From Aequorivita capsosiphonis DSM 23843 (GTDB lineage Bacteria > Bacteroidota > Bacteroidia > Flavobacteriales > Flavobacteriaceae): 64,000 nucleotides of DNA. The notes beneath the pieces were generated by a model. It made no database searches. It saw only the letters and a program-made list of their open reading frames with translations, and was not told where the DNA came from. The position numbers and the translations under genes are program-made. Below, one piece after another: positions 57,213-64,000 of the stretch (within the stretch, counting starts at the first letter, position 1; every line of letters starts with the position of its first letter). The stretch spans positions 62,001 to 126,000 of the forward strand of contig NZ_AUBG01000013.1 in assembly GCF_000429125.1 (NCBI RefSeq). The letters run 5' to 3'.

Positions 57213-58427
57213 TTAATCAATAAGCTTAGTAATAACTTGGGTTTTAGAATGAAGCGTTTTGTGTACGGGACATTTATCTGCTATTTCTAGCAATCTGTTT
57301 TTCTGTTCATCTGTTAGATTTCCCTTAAACCTTATATCACGATTAAAGGTGTCAATTTTAGCGGAATCTTCTTCACAGTGTTCACAATCTACGGCGTGAT
57401 CTTTTGAGTAATTGATGTGGACAGAAACATTTTCAACCTCCCATTTTTTTCTTGTTGCGTACATCTGAATCGTCATTGCTGTACAAGCTGCAAGTCCAGC
57501 AGAAAGAAATTCATACGGGGAAGGACCAAAATTATTACCGCCGAAAGTAGTGGGTTCATCTGCAATAAGGTAGTGGTCTCCCAACTTTAAATTTGTAGTG
57601 AAATTTTCATCTTTATTTAAACTTGCAGCAACTTTGCTCTTACTCTTTAATTCTTCCTCTGGTGGAATCTCTACATACCGAGACGCCCAACCAGCAATAA
57701 CTTCCCCTACATATTTTGAGTCTTCTTTTTTAGAGAGCAAATGGTCAACCCCATCTAAGCTGATAAAACTTTTGGGATGATGGGCAGCTTTATAGATTTC
57801 TTCGGCATTTTTAATACCCACTATTTTGTCTTGTGGGGAATGGAGTATCAATAATGCTTTTCGAAAATCACTGACTACATTTGAGAGAGATTTATTTTTA
57901 AGATCGTCCAGAAATTGCTTTTTTATGGTGAAATCAACACCGCCCAAATTCACTTTAGCCTTTCCATTTTTTGTGATTTCCTGTTCGCTATCTTTTAGCA
58001 AGTGCATGACATGGGAAGGACTACTGGGAGAATTAATTACTGCTACAGCTTTTATGGAAGGCAATTGAGTGGCCGCAAACATAGCTGCGGCACCTCCCAA
58101 AGAATGGCCGATGATTAGCGTTGGCGCCATAAAATTTTCTTTAAGAAAATCTGCCGCTTCAACAAGATCCTCTACATTTCCTGAAAAATTCGTGTTTTCA
58201 AAATCGCCTTCGCTTTCTCCCAAACCTGTGAAATCAAACCTTAAAACACCAAAACCTGCGTTTGTAAGTGCTCTTCCCACATTTCTTATAGCTGTAAGGT
58301 TTTTGGTACAGGTAAAACAATGTGCGAAAATTACGTAATTATGGGGTTTCCTGTCTAATGGAAGTTCAAGACGGCCAGCAAGCTGCTCTTTGTCTTTATT
58401 GGTAAAATTTACTTTTTGAATATTCAT
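57213..58427 (-). CDS. Bifunctional alpha/beta hydrolase-OsmC family protein
   Basis: The 404-residue fusion has an N-terminal alpha/beta hydrolase (HCFTCTKNLTAIR, nucleophile GHSLGGAAA, late LDGVDHLLS) of about 260 residues. The C-terminal OsmC-type peroxidase has its two cysteines in LAACTAMTIQMYA and ADKCPVHKTLHS. OsmC reduces organic hydroperoxides. The fusion is a known arrangement, so it is not a frameshift artefact. It overlaps the lipid kinase gene by 4 nt (ATGA). Confidence 0.92.
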   Translation of the reverse strand: MNIQKVNFTNKDKEQLAGRLELPLDRKPHNYVIFAHCFTCTKNLTAIRNVGRALTNAGFGVLRFDFTGLGESEGDFENTNFSGNVEDLVEAADFLKENFMAPTLIIGHSLGGAAAMFAATQLPSIKAVAVINSPSSPSHVMHLLKDSEQEITKNGKAKVNLGGVDFTIKKQFLDDLKNKSLSNVVSDFRKALLILHSPQDKIVGIKNAEEIYKAAHHPKSFISLDGVDHLLSKKEDSKYVGEVIAGWASRYVEIPPEEELKSKSKVAASLNKDENFTTNLKLGDHYLIADEPTTFGGNNFGPSPYEFLSAGLAACTAMTIQMYATRKKWEVENVSVHINYSKDHAVDCEHCEEDSAKIDTFNRDIRFKGNLTDEQKNRLLEIADKCPVHKTLHSKTQVITKLID

Positions 58428-59338
58428 GGATTCGTTTTTGTTGTATGTAAATTACAGAAGTTTTGAGGCACTGCCACCAAAAGTTTTTCTTTTTCTATTT
58501 TAGCAATAACCTCTCTAATTTCACCCATAAACTCGCCGTCAACTTGGAAGGGAACTTTATTTTCACAGCTTATCTTCGCATAACTTGAAGAAATAATATG
58601 TACAAAATCTGAAGACATTTCAGGCTTTTCCTGCATAGTCTTAAAGATCTCAAAAAAATCAAGGTTTTTAAATATAAGGATTTCAAATTTGCCATCGTTT
58701 ATCCTACCATCAGGGTTAATGGTAGCTCCAGTTCCGAATTTGTTAGCGTTGGCAATTGCCAGAAGAATTCCGGTTTCCTTCTTAATTTCTTCTTCTGTTT
58801 CAATAGTGAAGTCAAATGGAGAATCTGAATTTAAAAGAGTGGGTATGGATTGAAGAAAGTATCCAAACTTACCGCGAATACCTGAATCTTCATAGTTTTT
58901 GACTAGTTCGGCATTTATTCCTAGATCAGCAATATGCAGGCATAGCTTCTCATTAATATATAATACGTCAATTTTCAGGGTGCAATCTCCAAGAGCTATA
59001 TCAATCTGTTCGGGAAGCGTTTCAGGTATATTAAAGTTTACTGCCATGCCGTTTGCAGAACCTGCAGGGATTATTCCTAAGCAAATTTCTGTTCCTATAA
59101 TACATTCTGATACCAGAGAAATAGTGCCGTCACCGCCAGCAACTAATATCCGGAGCGGCCTTTTTTTATCAATTATCTCTTTTATATTTTCGATATCGTT
59201 CTCTCCTGAAGTTTTATAGAGGAAAAAATCTAAATGTTTCTTAGAAACTTCGGCTTTCACCGAGTTAATAATAGATTGCTTATCGCTGTCGCCAGAAATG
59301 GGATTAATGATAAGCAGGATATAATTTTCTGATTTCAT
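58424..59338 (-). CDS. Diacylglycerol/lipid kinase family protein (YegS/DagK type)
   Basis: The 304-residue cytoplasmic lipid kinase has INPISGDSDKQ at the start, the nucleotide motif VAGGDGTISLV, and IIPAGSANGMAVNF. NPDGRINDGKFEILI lies in the second half. It phosphorylates diacylglycerol or a related lipid. It is co-transcribed with the hydrolase-OsmC gene and divergent from the App1-type phosphatase gene, with 65 nt between them. Confidence 0.92.
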   Translation of the reverse strand: MKSENYILLIINPISGDSDKQSIINSVKAEVSKKHLDFFLYKTSGENDIENIKEIIDKKRPLRILVAGGDGTISLVSECIIGTEICLGIIPAGSANGMAVNFNIPETLPEQIDIALGDCTLKIDVLYINEKLCLHIADLGINAELVKNYEDSGIRGKFGYFLQSIPTLLNSDSPFDFTIETEEEIKKETGILLAIANANKFGTGATINPDGRINDGKFEILIFKNLDFFEIFKTMQEKPEMSSDFVHIISSSYAKISCENKVPFQVDGEFMGEIREVIAKIEKEKLLVAVPQNFCNLHTTKTNP

Positions 59339-59403
59339 TAGTAAAGATTAAATTTAAAAATAAGTAATTTGAAAATGTTAAACCGTTAATAAAATCTCAA
59401 TAA

Positions 59404-60369
59404 GTGAAGCTTGACTTAAAACTTTATCGTGGCTATGTGAATAAAGAAGAATTGGTGGTCTTTGGCCACGTCTTTAAATCTTGGGCGCCAGACAAATATC
59501 GTATGGATCGGAAGGGAATTAGGCACGCGGTTTCCGTAATCCATATGTTCCGAATTAAACCTTTGGAAAATGTAGCGGTGAAACTAAAGTTTAGAAATAT
59601 TGAAGTTGTTACCAAAACCTTGTCTGATGGGTATTTTCGATTTACAATTCCATTTTCTGAACAGCTTGAAAGTGGTTGGCATAAGTACGAAGTTAGTTGT
59701 AAGATTTATGATTTCGGAATTGTGGAATATTCTGAGTTCTTGAAGCCTTTTGAAAGTAAAGTAGGAGTGATTTCTGATATTGACGATACTTTCTTAGTTT
59801 CCCACAGTGGAAATTTTTTTAAAAAATTGTATGTATTGCTTTTAAGAAATATCAACAAGCGTAAGGTTTTTGACGATGTGGTGTCGCACTATCAGGCCTT
59901 GAGCAGAGCAGGGCAGGAGGATGAAGGTGCTCGCAACTCTTTTTTCTATGTTTCCAGCAGTGAATGGAATTTATATGAATTTATCGATTCATTTGTCAGA
60001 CTTCACAACCTTCCGAAAGCAGTTATAAAATTAAAAAAGATCAAGACTGGAATTTCCGATTTTCTGTTTACCGGAAGAGGAAGTCACGATCATAAATTTG
60101 AAAAAATCAAGGATATAATTATGTTTTACCCCAATCTTGAATATGTTTTGTTGGGAGACGATTCTCAAAAAGATCCTTATTTATACGAACGCATCGTCAA
60201 AGTATTTCCTGAAAGTATAAAGGCAATTTATATCAGGCAAACTTCACATCATAAGAAACCCAAAGCAGTGGAAGTTTTAAAGAATATTGAATCTATGAAT
60301 GTCGCAACCTGTTATTTTCAAAGTAGTGAAAAAGCAATAGCACATTCCAAAAGTATCGGTATTATTTAA
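59404..60369 (+). CDS. App1-family (DUF2183) phosphatase
   Basis: The 321-residue protein begins at a GTG; a TAA directly upstream rules out an earlier start. A beta-rich N-terminal domain (about 1-115) is followed by the HAD-like motif ISDIDDTFL with the DxDxT active site at 125-129. Then come FFYVSSSEWNLYEF and LLGDDSQKDPYLY. Yeast App1 is a phosphatidate phosphatase. Here the gene is divergent from a lipid kinase gene, so opposing lipid reactions are plausible. Confidence 0.85.
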   Translation: MKLDLKLYRGYVNKEELVVFGHVFKSWAPDKYRMDRKGIRHAVSVIHMFRIKPLENVAVKLKFRNIEVVTKTLSDGYFRFTIPFSEQLESGWHKYEVSCKIYDFGIVEYSEFLKPFESKVGVISDIDDTFLVSHSGNFFKKLYVLLLRNINKRKVFDDVVSHYQALSRAGQEDEGARNSFFYVSSSEWNLYEFIDSFVRLHNLPKAVIKLKKIKTGISDFLFTGRGSHDHKFEKIKDIIMFYPNLEYVLLGDDSQKDPYLYERIVKVFPESIKAIYIRQTSHHKKPKAVEVLKNIESMNVATCYFQSSEKAIAHSKSIGII

Positions 60370-60375
60370 ATAAAA

Positions 60376-60397
60376 AGGAGGACAAAACTGCCCTCCT
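60376..60397. terminator. Weak convergent terminator-like hairpin
   Basis: AGGAGG and CCTCCT pair around a 10-nt loop between convergent genes. It is short and has no long T-run. Confidence 0.4.
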
Positions 60398-60419
60398 ATA
60401 TAATCAAATCACTATACTT

Positions 60420-60938
60420 TTATCTTTTAGAGTATCGATTTCTGTCAAATTCGTCACGTTCATAAAATTCATCATCCTCATAAACCTTAGTAGGCGGATT
60501 TTCTCTATTATATGAATCTAATACCGCTGTCTCATATTCGCGATTGATAGGATCTCCTTTGTGATAGCGTTTTGTTTCCGCAAAGGTACGATGGTCAATT
60601 CCGTGAGCCAAAACCGTATTATGATCTGGATCTAAATTCACCATTCCAATGGGTATAATAACATGACTATCACCATCCTTGTTTACAAACTCACGTATTT
60701 CAACATTCTGTGGTCTGCCGTATGGATCGTGTTTGGCGTCAATGATTGTATTGTCAACTTCTACGTCCAGATAGACTACACGTCTTGCAGTTTTGTTTAC
60801 CAATAAATTATCTACTTTCCCAATCACTCGATTATCGGCATCGCGTACTTCCCAGCTGCGTACATCTGGATCATCACTCGCTACCTTATAATCTGATAAT
60901 TCGTCTAAATTGTATAAATGTTTTTCGTCGTTTTTCAT
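60420..60938 (-). CDS. PRC-barrel domain protein
   Basis: The 172-residue protein has a PRC-barrel domain at about 25-120 (DVRSWEVRDADNRVIGKVDN, then VVYLDVEVD and HVIIPIGMVNLD). It ends in a charged, Tyr/Asp/Arg-rich tail. PRC barrels occur in photosynthetic reaction centre H subunits, RimM and stress-linked proteins. It lies 11 nt after a membrane-anchored protein gene, which suggests a joint, perhaps stress-related, role. Confidence 0.85.
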   Translation of the reverse strand: MKNDEKHLYNLDELSDYKVASDDPDVRSWEVRDADNRVIGKVDNLLVNKTARRVVYLDVEVDNTIIDAKHDPYGRPQNVEIREFVNKDGDSHVIIPIGMVNLDPDHNTVLAHGIDHRTFAETKRYHKGDPINREYETAVLDSYNRENPPTKVYEDDEFYERDEFDRNRYSKR

Positions 60939-60949
60939 AGTGGTTGTAT

Positions 60950-61627
60950 TTATTTGTTTGTTTCTTCGCTTTGGTACATTTTATGAAGTAGGATCGCTGC
61001 TTTATCAAAGAAGGGATTGATGTCGCTTTTATCTTCCTCAATCGTTCCACGAGCATCAATGTTATTGGAAGCAGTTTCTACTGCATTAGTTTCTTCTAAT
61101 AGATCACTAAAACTTTCCTGCTGTATTTTTCTAAGTGCTTTTGAAACATTTTCCGATGTCATCCTAATCTTATCCGTTTTTTGGTTTGTAGCTGGATCAT
61201 TAGTTAACATTTCAGCATTATTCATTGCAGCAGAAATATTTTCAGTTACATCAACGTTTTTAATTTCTGACTCGCGTTTTGTTGCGGTAATAAGTTTGAA
61301 AAAAGCTGAACGATAATATTCATTATCGGTTTCTTGGTCAATATTCTTATCAATATCAACAAAGTTTAGATAATCCGCAATAGCCTGTTCATCTCTAACA
61401 GTTCCATAAGTTCCTGAATAGAGTGCAGTGGATTCCATTGCTTCGTTATCATTATAGTTGTTCGTTTCGTCTATTTTCGTAATGGTATCATTTTCCATTA
61501 ATCGGTCATCCGTATTATAATTATTGTCATTATAATACCAAAAAAAGTAAATGGCGGCGAGAATAATTAGGATAATAAGAATCCAAGGCCAAATAGGTTT
61601 TTTCTTTTCAATTTTAATTTCTGCCAT
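60950..61627 (-). CDS. Membrane-anchored hypothetical protein
   Basis: The 225-residue protein has a cytoplasmic KIEKKKPIW start, one membrane segment (PWILIILIILAAIYFFWYY), and a soluble Asn/Asp/Glu-rich part. YLNFVDIDKNIDQET and YYRSAFFKLITATKRES lie in its middle. No enzymatic motif is found. It is in an operon with the PRC-barrel gene. Confidence 0.7.
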   Translation of the reverse strand: MAEIKIEKKKPIWPWILIILIILAAIYFFWYYNDNNYNTDDRLMENDTITKIDETNNYNDNEAMESTALYSGTYGTVRDEQAIADYLNFVDIDKNIDQETDNEYYRSAFFKLITATKRESEIKNVDVTENISAAMNNAEMLTNDPATNQKTDKIRMTSENVSKALRKIQQESFSDLLEETNAVETASNNIDARGTIEEDKSDINPFFDKAAILLHKMYQSEETNK

Positions 61628-61843
61628 AATATAAAGTTTAGAGGTTGATTATTAATTGCTATAAAGTTAGGGATTACAAGGACGTGCTAGCTATAACAAA
61701 CTGTTAACTAAATTGTTAATAAATGCTAATTGACTTAAACCGCTAATTTATTAACTCATTTGCGATTATTTAGATCTCTATATTTGGTATTAGTTTAACG
61801 TTTCTCCTTTTTTTATAAACAAGGATTGGCTTACTTTTAAAAT

Positions 61844-62965
61844 ATGAAGAAAAAGATAAGTAAAAGTGGATTTGTCTTTACTAAACACACTCCAAAAGAT
61901 CAATCTCCTTTCGACAAACTTTTTGAAGTTTTCCAAGAACTAATTACCCACACCTCGGGCGATTTCGACGAAGCGATGGATTGGCTAGCCCAGTTGGATA
62001 AGGAATATGAACTTACTACGGAAGATTATTCTCTAGACGATTTTGTAGAAGACTTAAAAAAGAAAGGCTATCTGCGTGAAGAAATAAAAATAGATGGTAA
62101 AAGTGGCCTTGCTATTACTGAAAAGACAGAAAGAGCAATTCGAAAACGCGCACTGGAACAAATCTTTGGAAAACTTCGAAAAAGTGGGGTAGGAAATCAT
62201 AGAACAAAACAAACAGGTAGAGGAGATGAACAGGCCGGTGAGTTTCGGGATTACCGCTTTGGTGATTCCTTGGAACAGATATCGATGACCGAAAGTTTTA
62301 AAAATGCCCAGATTAATCACGGAATGGGAGATTTTACACTTTCTGAAAATGATTTGGTGGTTGAGGAAACCATGTATAAAACCCAAATGAGTACGGTGTT
62401 GATGATAGACATTAGCCACAGTATGATACTTTATGGGGAAGATAGAATTACACCTGCTAAAAAGGTGGCTATGGCACTTTCAGAATTTATAACTACACGT
62501 TATCCGAAAGACACTTTGGATATACTAGTTTTTGGAAACGATGCTTGGCCTATAAAAATAAAGGATTTACCTTATTTAAATGTCGGTCCTTATCATACCA
62601 ATACTGTTGCCGGACTTCAATTGGCAATGGATTTATTGCGACGAAAACGAAACACCAACAAACAAATTTTTATGATTACCGATGGCAAGCCCAGCTGTGT
62701 AAGGCTTCCCGATGGTCGCTATTATAAAAACAGCAACGGCTTGGATAGTTATATTGTAAATAAATGCTATTCAATGGCCTCGCAAGCTAGAAAACTGCAT
62801 ATTCCCATTACAACCTTTATGATTGCCGAAGATCCTTATTTAATGCAGTTTATTGAACATTTTACTGCTGCAAACCAAGGAAAAGCATTTTATACAGGAT
62901 TGAAAGGATTGGGGGAAATGATTTTTAGTGATTATGAAACGAATCGTCGTAAACGCATTCGGTAA
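61844..62965 (+). CDS. VWA-domain protein (partner of a MoxR-type AAA ATPase)
   Basis: The 373-residue protein has a helical N-terminal half and a C-terminal von Willebrand A domain with an intact MIDAS: MIDISHSMIL, a Thr in the middle loop, and FMITDGKPS. Together with the AAA gene beginning at 63528 it forms the VWA/AAA pair of chelatase-type or MoxR-type systems, which remodel or insert metals into targets. A promoter-like TATATTTG lies at 61779-61786. Confidence 0.87.
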   Translation: MKKKISKSGFVFTKHTPKDQSPFDKLFEVFQELITHTSGDFDEAMDWLAQLDKEYELTTEDYSLDDFVEDLKKKGYLREEIKIDGKSGLAITEKTERAIRKRALEQIFGKLRKSGVGNHRTKQTGRGDEQAGEFRDYRFGDSLEQISMTESFKNAQINHGMGDFTLSENDLVVEETMYKTQMSTVLMIDISHSMILYGEDRITPAKKVAMALSEFITTRYPKDTLDILVFGNDAWPIKIKDLPYLNVGPYHTNTVAGLQLAMDLLRRKRNTNKQIFMITDGKPSCVRLPDGRYYKNSNGLDSYIVNKCYSMASQARKLHIPITTFMIAEDPYLMQFIEHFTAANQGKAFYTGLKGLGEMIFSDYETNRRKRIR

Positions 62966-62971
62966 TGGTAG

Positions 62972-63018
62972 GGACAGGTCGCGACCTGTCCGTACGCTGG
63001 GTCGCGACCTGTCCGTAC
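62972..63018. repeat. Palindromic REP-like repeat
   Basis: GGACAGGTCGCGACCTGTCC at 62972-62991 is a perfect 20-bp palindrome. A second partial copy follows: GGTCGCGACCTGTCCGTAC occurs at 62977-62995 and again at 63000-63018. It is far more GC-rich than its surroundings and lies 7 nt after the VWA stop codon. Confidence 0.9.
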
Positions 63019-63128
63019 TACGTATTTGTGGTTAAAATAATAAAAGAGGAAAAAGGATAGAGTAAAGAATAAAGAGAAAAGAGTAAAGAAAAATCTGTAA
63101 TAGTTATTAATCCTTAAACTCACAAATT

Positions 63129-63488
63129 ATGACATTGAAACACAATTACAAAAACCTCAAAATTTGGAAGAAAGCTTTGAATATTGCATTTGATACTTCG
63201 GACATCTTAGAAACATTCCCTAAATCGGAACAGTATAATTTAACATCCCAAATGAGTCGATGTTCAATCTCTGCACCAAGTAATATTGCTGAGGGATCGG
63301 CAAGAACAGACAAATCGTTTAATCATTTTCTAGATATCTCCATGGAATCATCTTATGAATTAAGCACACAACTTTTGATTGCACATCACAAAAAATATAT
63401 TAATGATGAAGAGTTAGAAAAGTTGGAAGACACAATTACCGAATGGCAAATGATGACATCCGGTTTTCAAAAAACCTTACTGAAATAG
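63129..63488 (+). CDS. Four-helix-bundle protein (23S rRNA IVP family, Avd-like)
   Basis: The 119-residue protein has the family pattern: NYKNLKIWKKALNIAFDTSD, FPKSEQYNLTSQMSRCSISA, SNIAEGSARTDKSFNHFLDI, SYELSTQLLIAHHKKYI. The fold is that of intervening-sequence proteins in some 23S rRNA genes and of the Avd accessory protein of diversity-generating retroelements. There is no rRNA or retroelement here. It sits between a VWA gene and an AAA gene that normally adjoin, with a purine-rich tract before it and a pyrimidine-rich tract after it. Confidence 0.88.
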   Translation: MTLKHNYKNLKIWKKALNIAFDTSDILETFPKSEQYNLTSQMSRCSISAPSNIAEGSARTDKSFNHFLDISMESSYELSTQLLIAHHKKYINDEELEKLEDTITEWQMMTSGFQKTLLK

Positions 63489-63527
63489 TCTTTCTTCTTT
63501 CTTCTTTTCTCTTATTATCTAAAAAAC

Positions 63528-64000
63528 ATGAAAATAGAAAACATAAAAACATTCGGTGACCTCAAGAAATCAGGTTACGAACCAAAATCAATTAAAGAAG
63601 AATTACGCCGAAATTTGCTTCAAAAAATTATGAAGAAGGAAGCACCTTTCGTTGGTATTCATGGATATGAACTTACCGTAATCCCAGAACTGGAACGCGC
63701 AATTCTTTCAAAACATAACATCAATCTGCTAGGTTTACGCGGACAGGCAAAAACGAGATTGGCTAGACAAATGGTTGGACTTTTAGATGAATATATTCCA
63801 GTGGTTGAAGGAAGTGAGATTAACGATGATCCTTTTAGTCCAATTTCCAGATACGCCAAAAATTTAATGGAGGAAGAAGGAGATAACACTCCAATTAGTT
63901 GGTTGCACCGCGATGATCGTTTTTCGGAAAAACTTGCAACTCCAGATGTTACTGTGGCTGATATAATTGGTGATGTAGATCCTATAAAAGCGGCTAATTT
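63528..64000 (+). CDS. AAA ATPase of the ChlI/MoxR type (5' part)
   Basis: Only the first 157 codons are in the window; the frame is open at the edge. It begins MKIENIKTFGDLKKSGYEPK and contains INLLGLRGQAKTRLARQM, a degenerate Walker A, then GSEINDDPFSPISRYAKN. This is the N-terminus of the magnesium-chelatase-like AAA proteins of Bacteroidota, partner of the VWA protein encoded upstream. A missing 3' part prevents checking Walker B and the sensor residues. Confidence 0.8.
   Translation, partial: MKIENIKTFGDLKKSGYEPKSIKEELRRNLLQKIMKKEAPFVGIHGYELTVIPELERAILSKHNINLLGLRGQAKTRLARQMVGLLDEYIPVVEGSEINDDPFSPISRYAKNLMEEEGDNTPISWLHRDDRFSEKLATPDVTVADIIGDVDPIKAAN

Overview
The window is AT-rich (roughly one third G+C by eye) and comes from a member of the Bacteroidota, most likely a marine-type Flavobacteriaceae. 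The evidence is the TAnnTTTG-type -7 promoter elements (for example ahead of hipB, lpd, ribB and the peroxiredoxin gene), SPI/SPII signal peptides of the flavobacterial kind, a T9SS-like C-terminal sorting tail on a subtilase, curlin-repeat and YadA-like surface proteins, an IntDOT-type recombinase, and the ftsK-lolA-lptG-ribB gene order. The genus cannot be fixed from the sequence alone.

The window falls into two halves that meet at a tRNA-Ser(UGA) gene at about 34.0 kb. The left half (1-33.7 kb) is accessory DNA. It opens with a Doc-type toxin pair (29-1524) and two small unknown genes. A regulated, extended type III restriction-modification cluster follows (2709-13743): XRE regulator, Mod methyltransferase, AlbA_2/HATPase protein, Res endonuclease, PLD-like/SNF2 helicase and a DUF4391 protein, almost all in tight or overlapping succession. 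A single-gene nuclease-NACHT ATPase (13877-18088), resembling the bacterial NLR-like defence proteins, comes next. From 18.1 to 30 kb the DNA is decayed: a 2-hydroxyacid dehydrogenase fragment, a hydrolase/ECF sigma/membrane protein operon, two broken copies of xseA (a 5' fragment and a full-length pseudogene with a nonsense codon and a frameshift) around a secreted subtilase, an IS66 remnant, and a frameshifted IS256-family element with an apparent 9-bp target duplication. A three-gene HipBST toxin-antitoxin operon with a readable promoter and two matching operators (30.5-32.2 kb), and a tyrosine recombinase beside the tRNA, close this half.

The right half (34-64 kb) is mostly ordinary chromosome. 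It holds two lipoproteins, a nitroreductase and a KdnA-like sugar aminotransferase. Next come a 778-residue curlin-repeat protein, ribB fused to a decayed GTP cyclohydrolase II domain, and lptG-lolA-ftsK. Small redox operons follow (dgkA-tpx; peroxiredoxin-thioredoxin-DUF6952), with an NhaC antiporter, a YadA-head-like surface protein, a Cys/Met PLP enzyme, lipoamide dehydrogenase and a lipoprotein Cu/Zn SOD. The end of the window carries a hydrolase-OsmC fusion, a lipid kinase divergent from an App1-type phosphatase, a PRC-barrel protein, and a VWA/AAA pair split by a four-helix-bundle gene next to a palindromic repeat.

The strongest candidates for unusual biology are the six-gene type III-like defence cluster, the nuclease-NACHT protein, the HipBST operon, the decayed RibA domain, and the four-helix-bundle gene inserted between VWA and AAA genes. 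No database search was possible, so family names rest on motif recognition.
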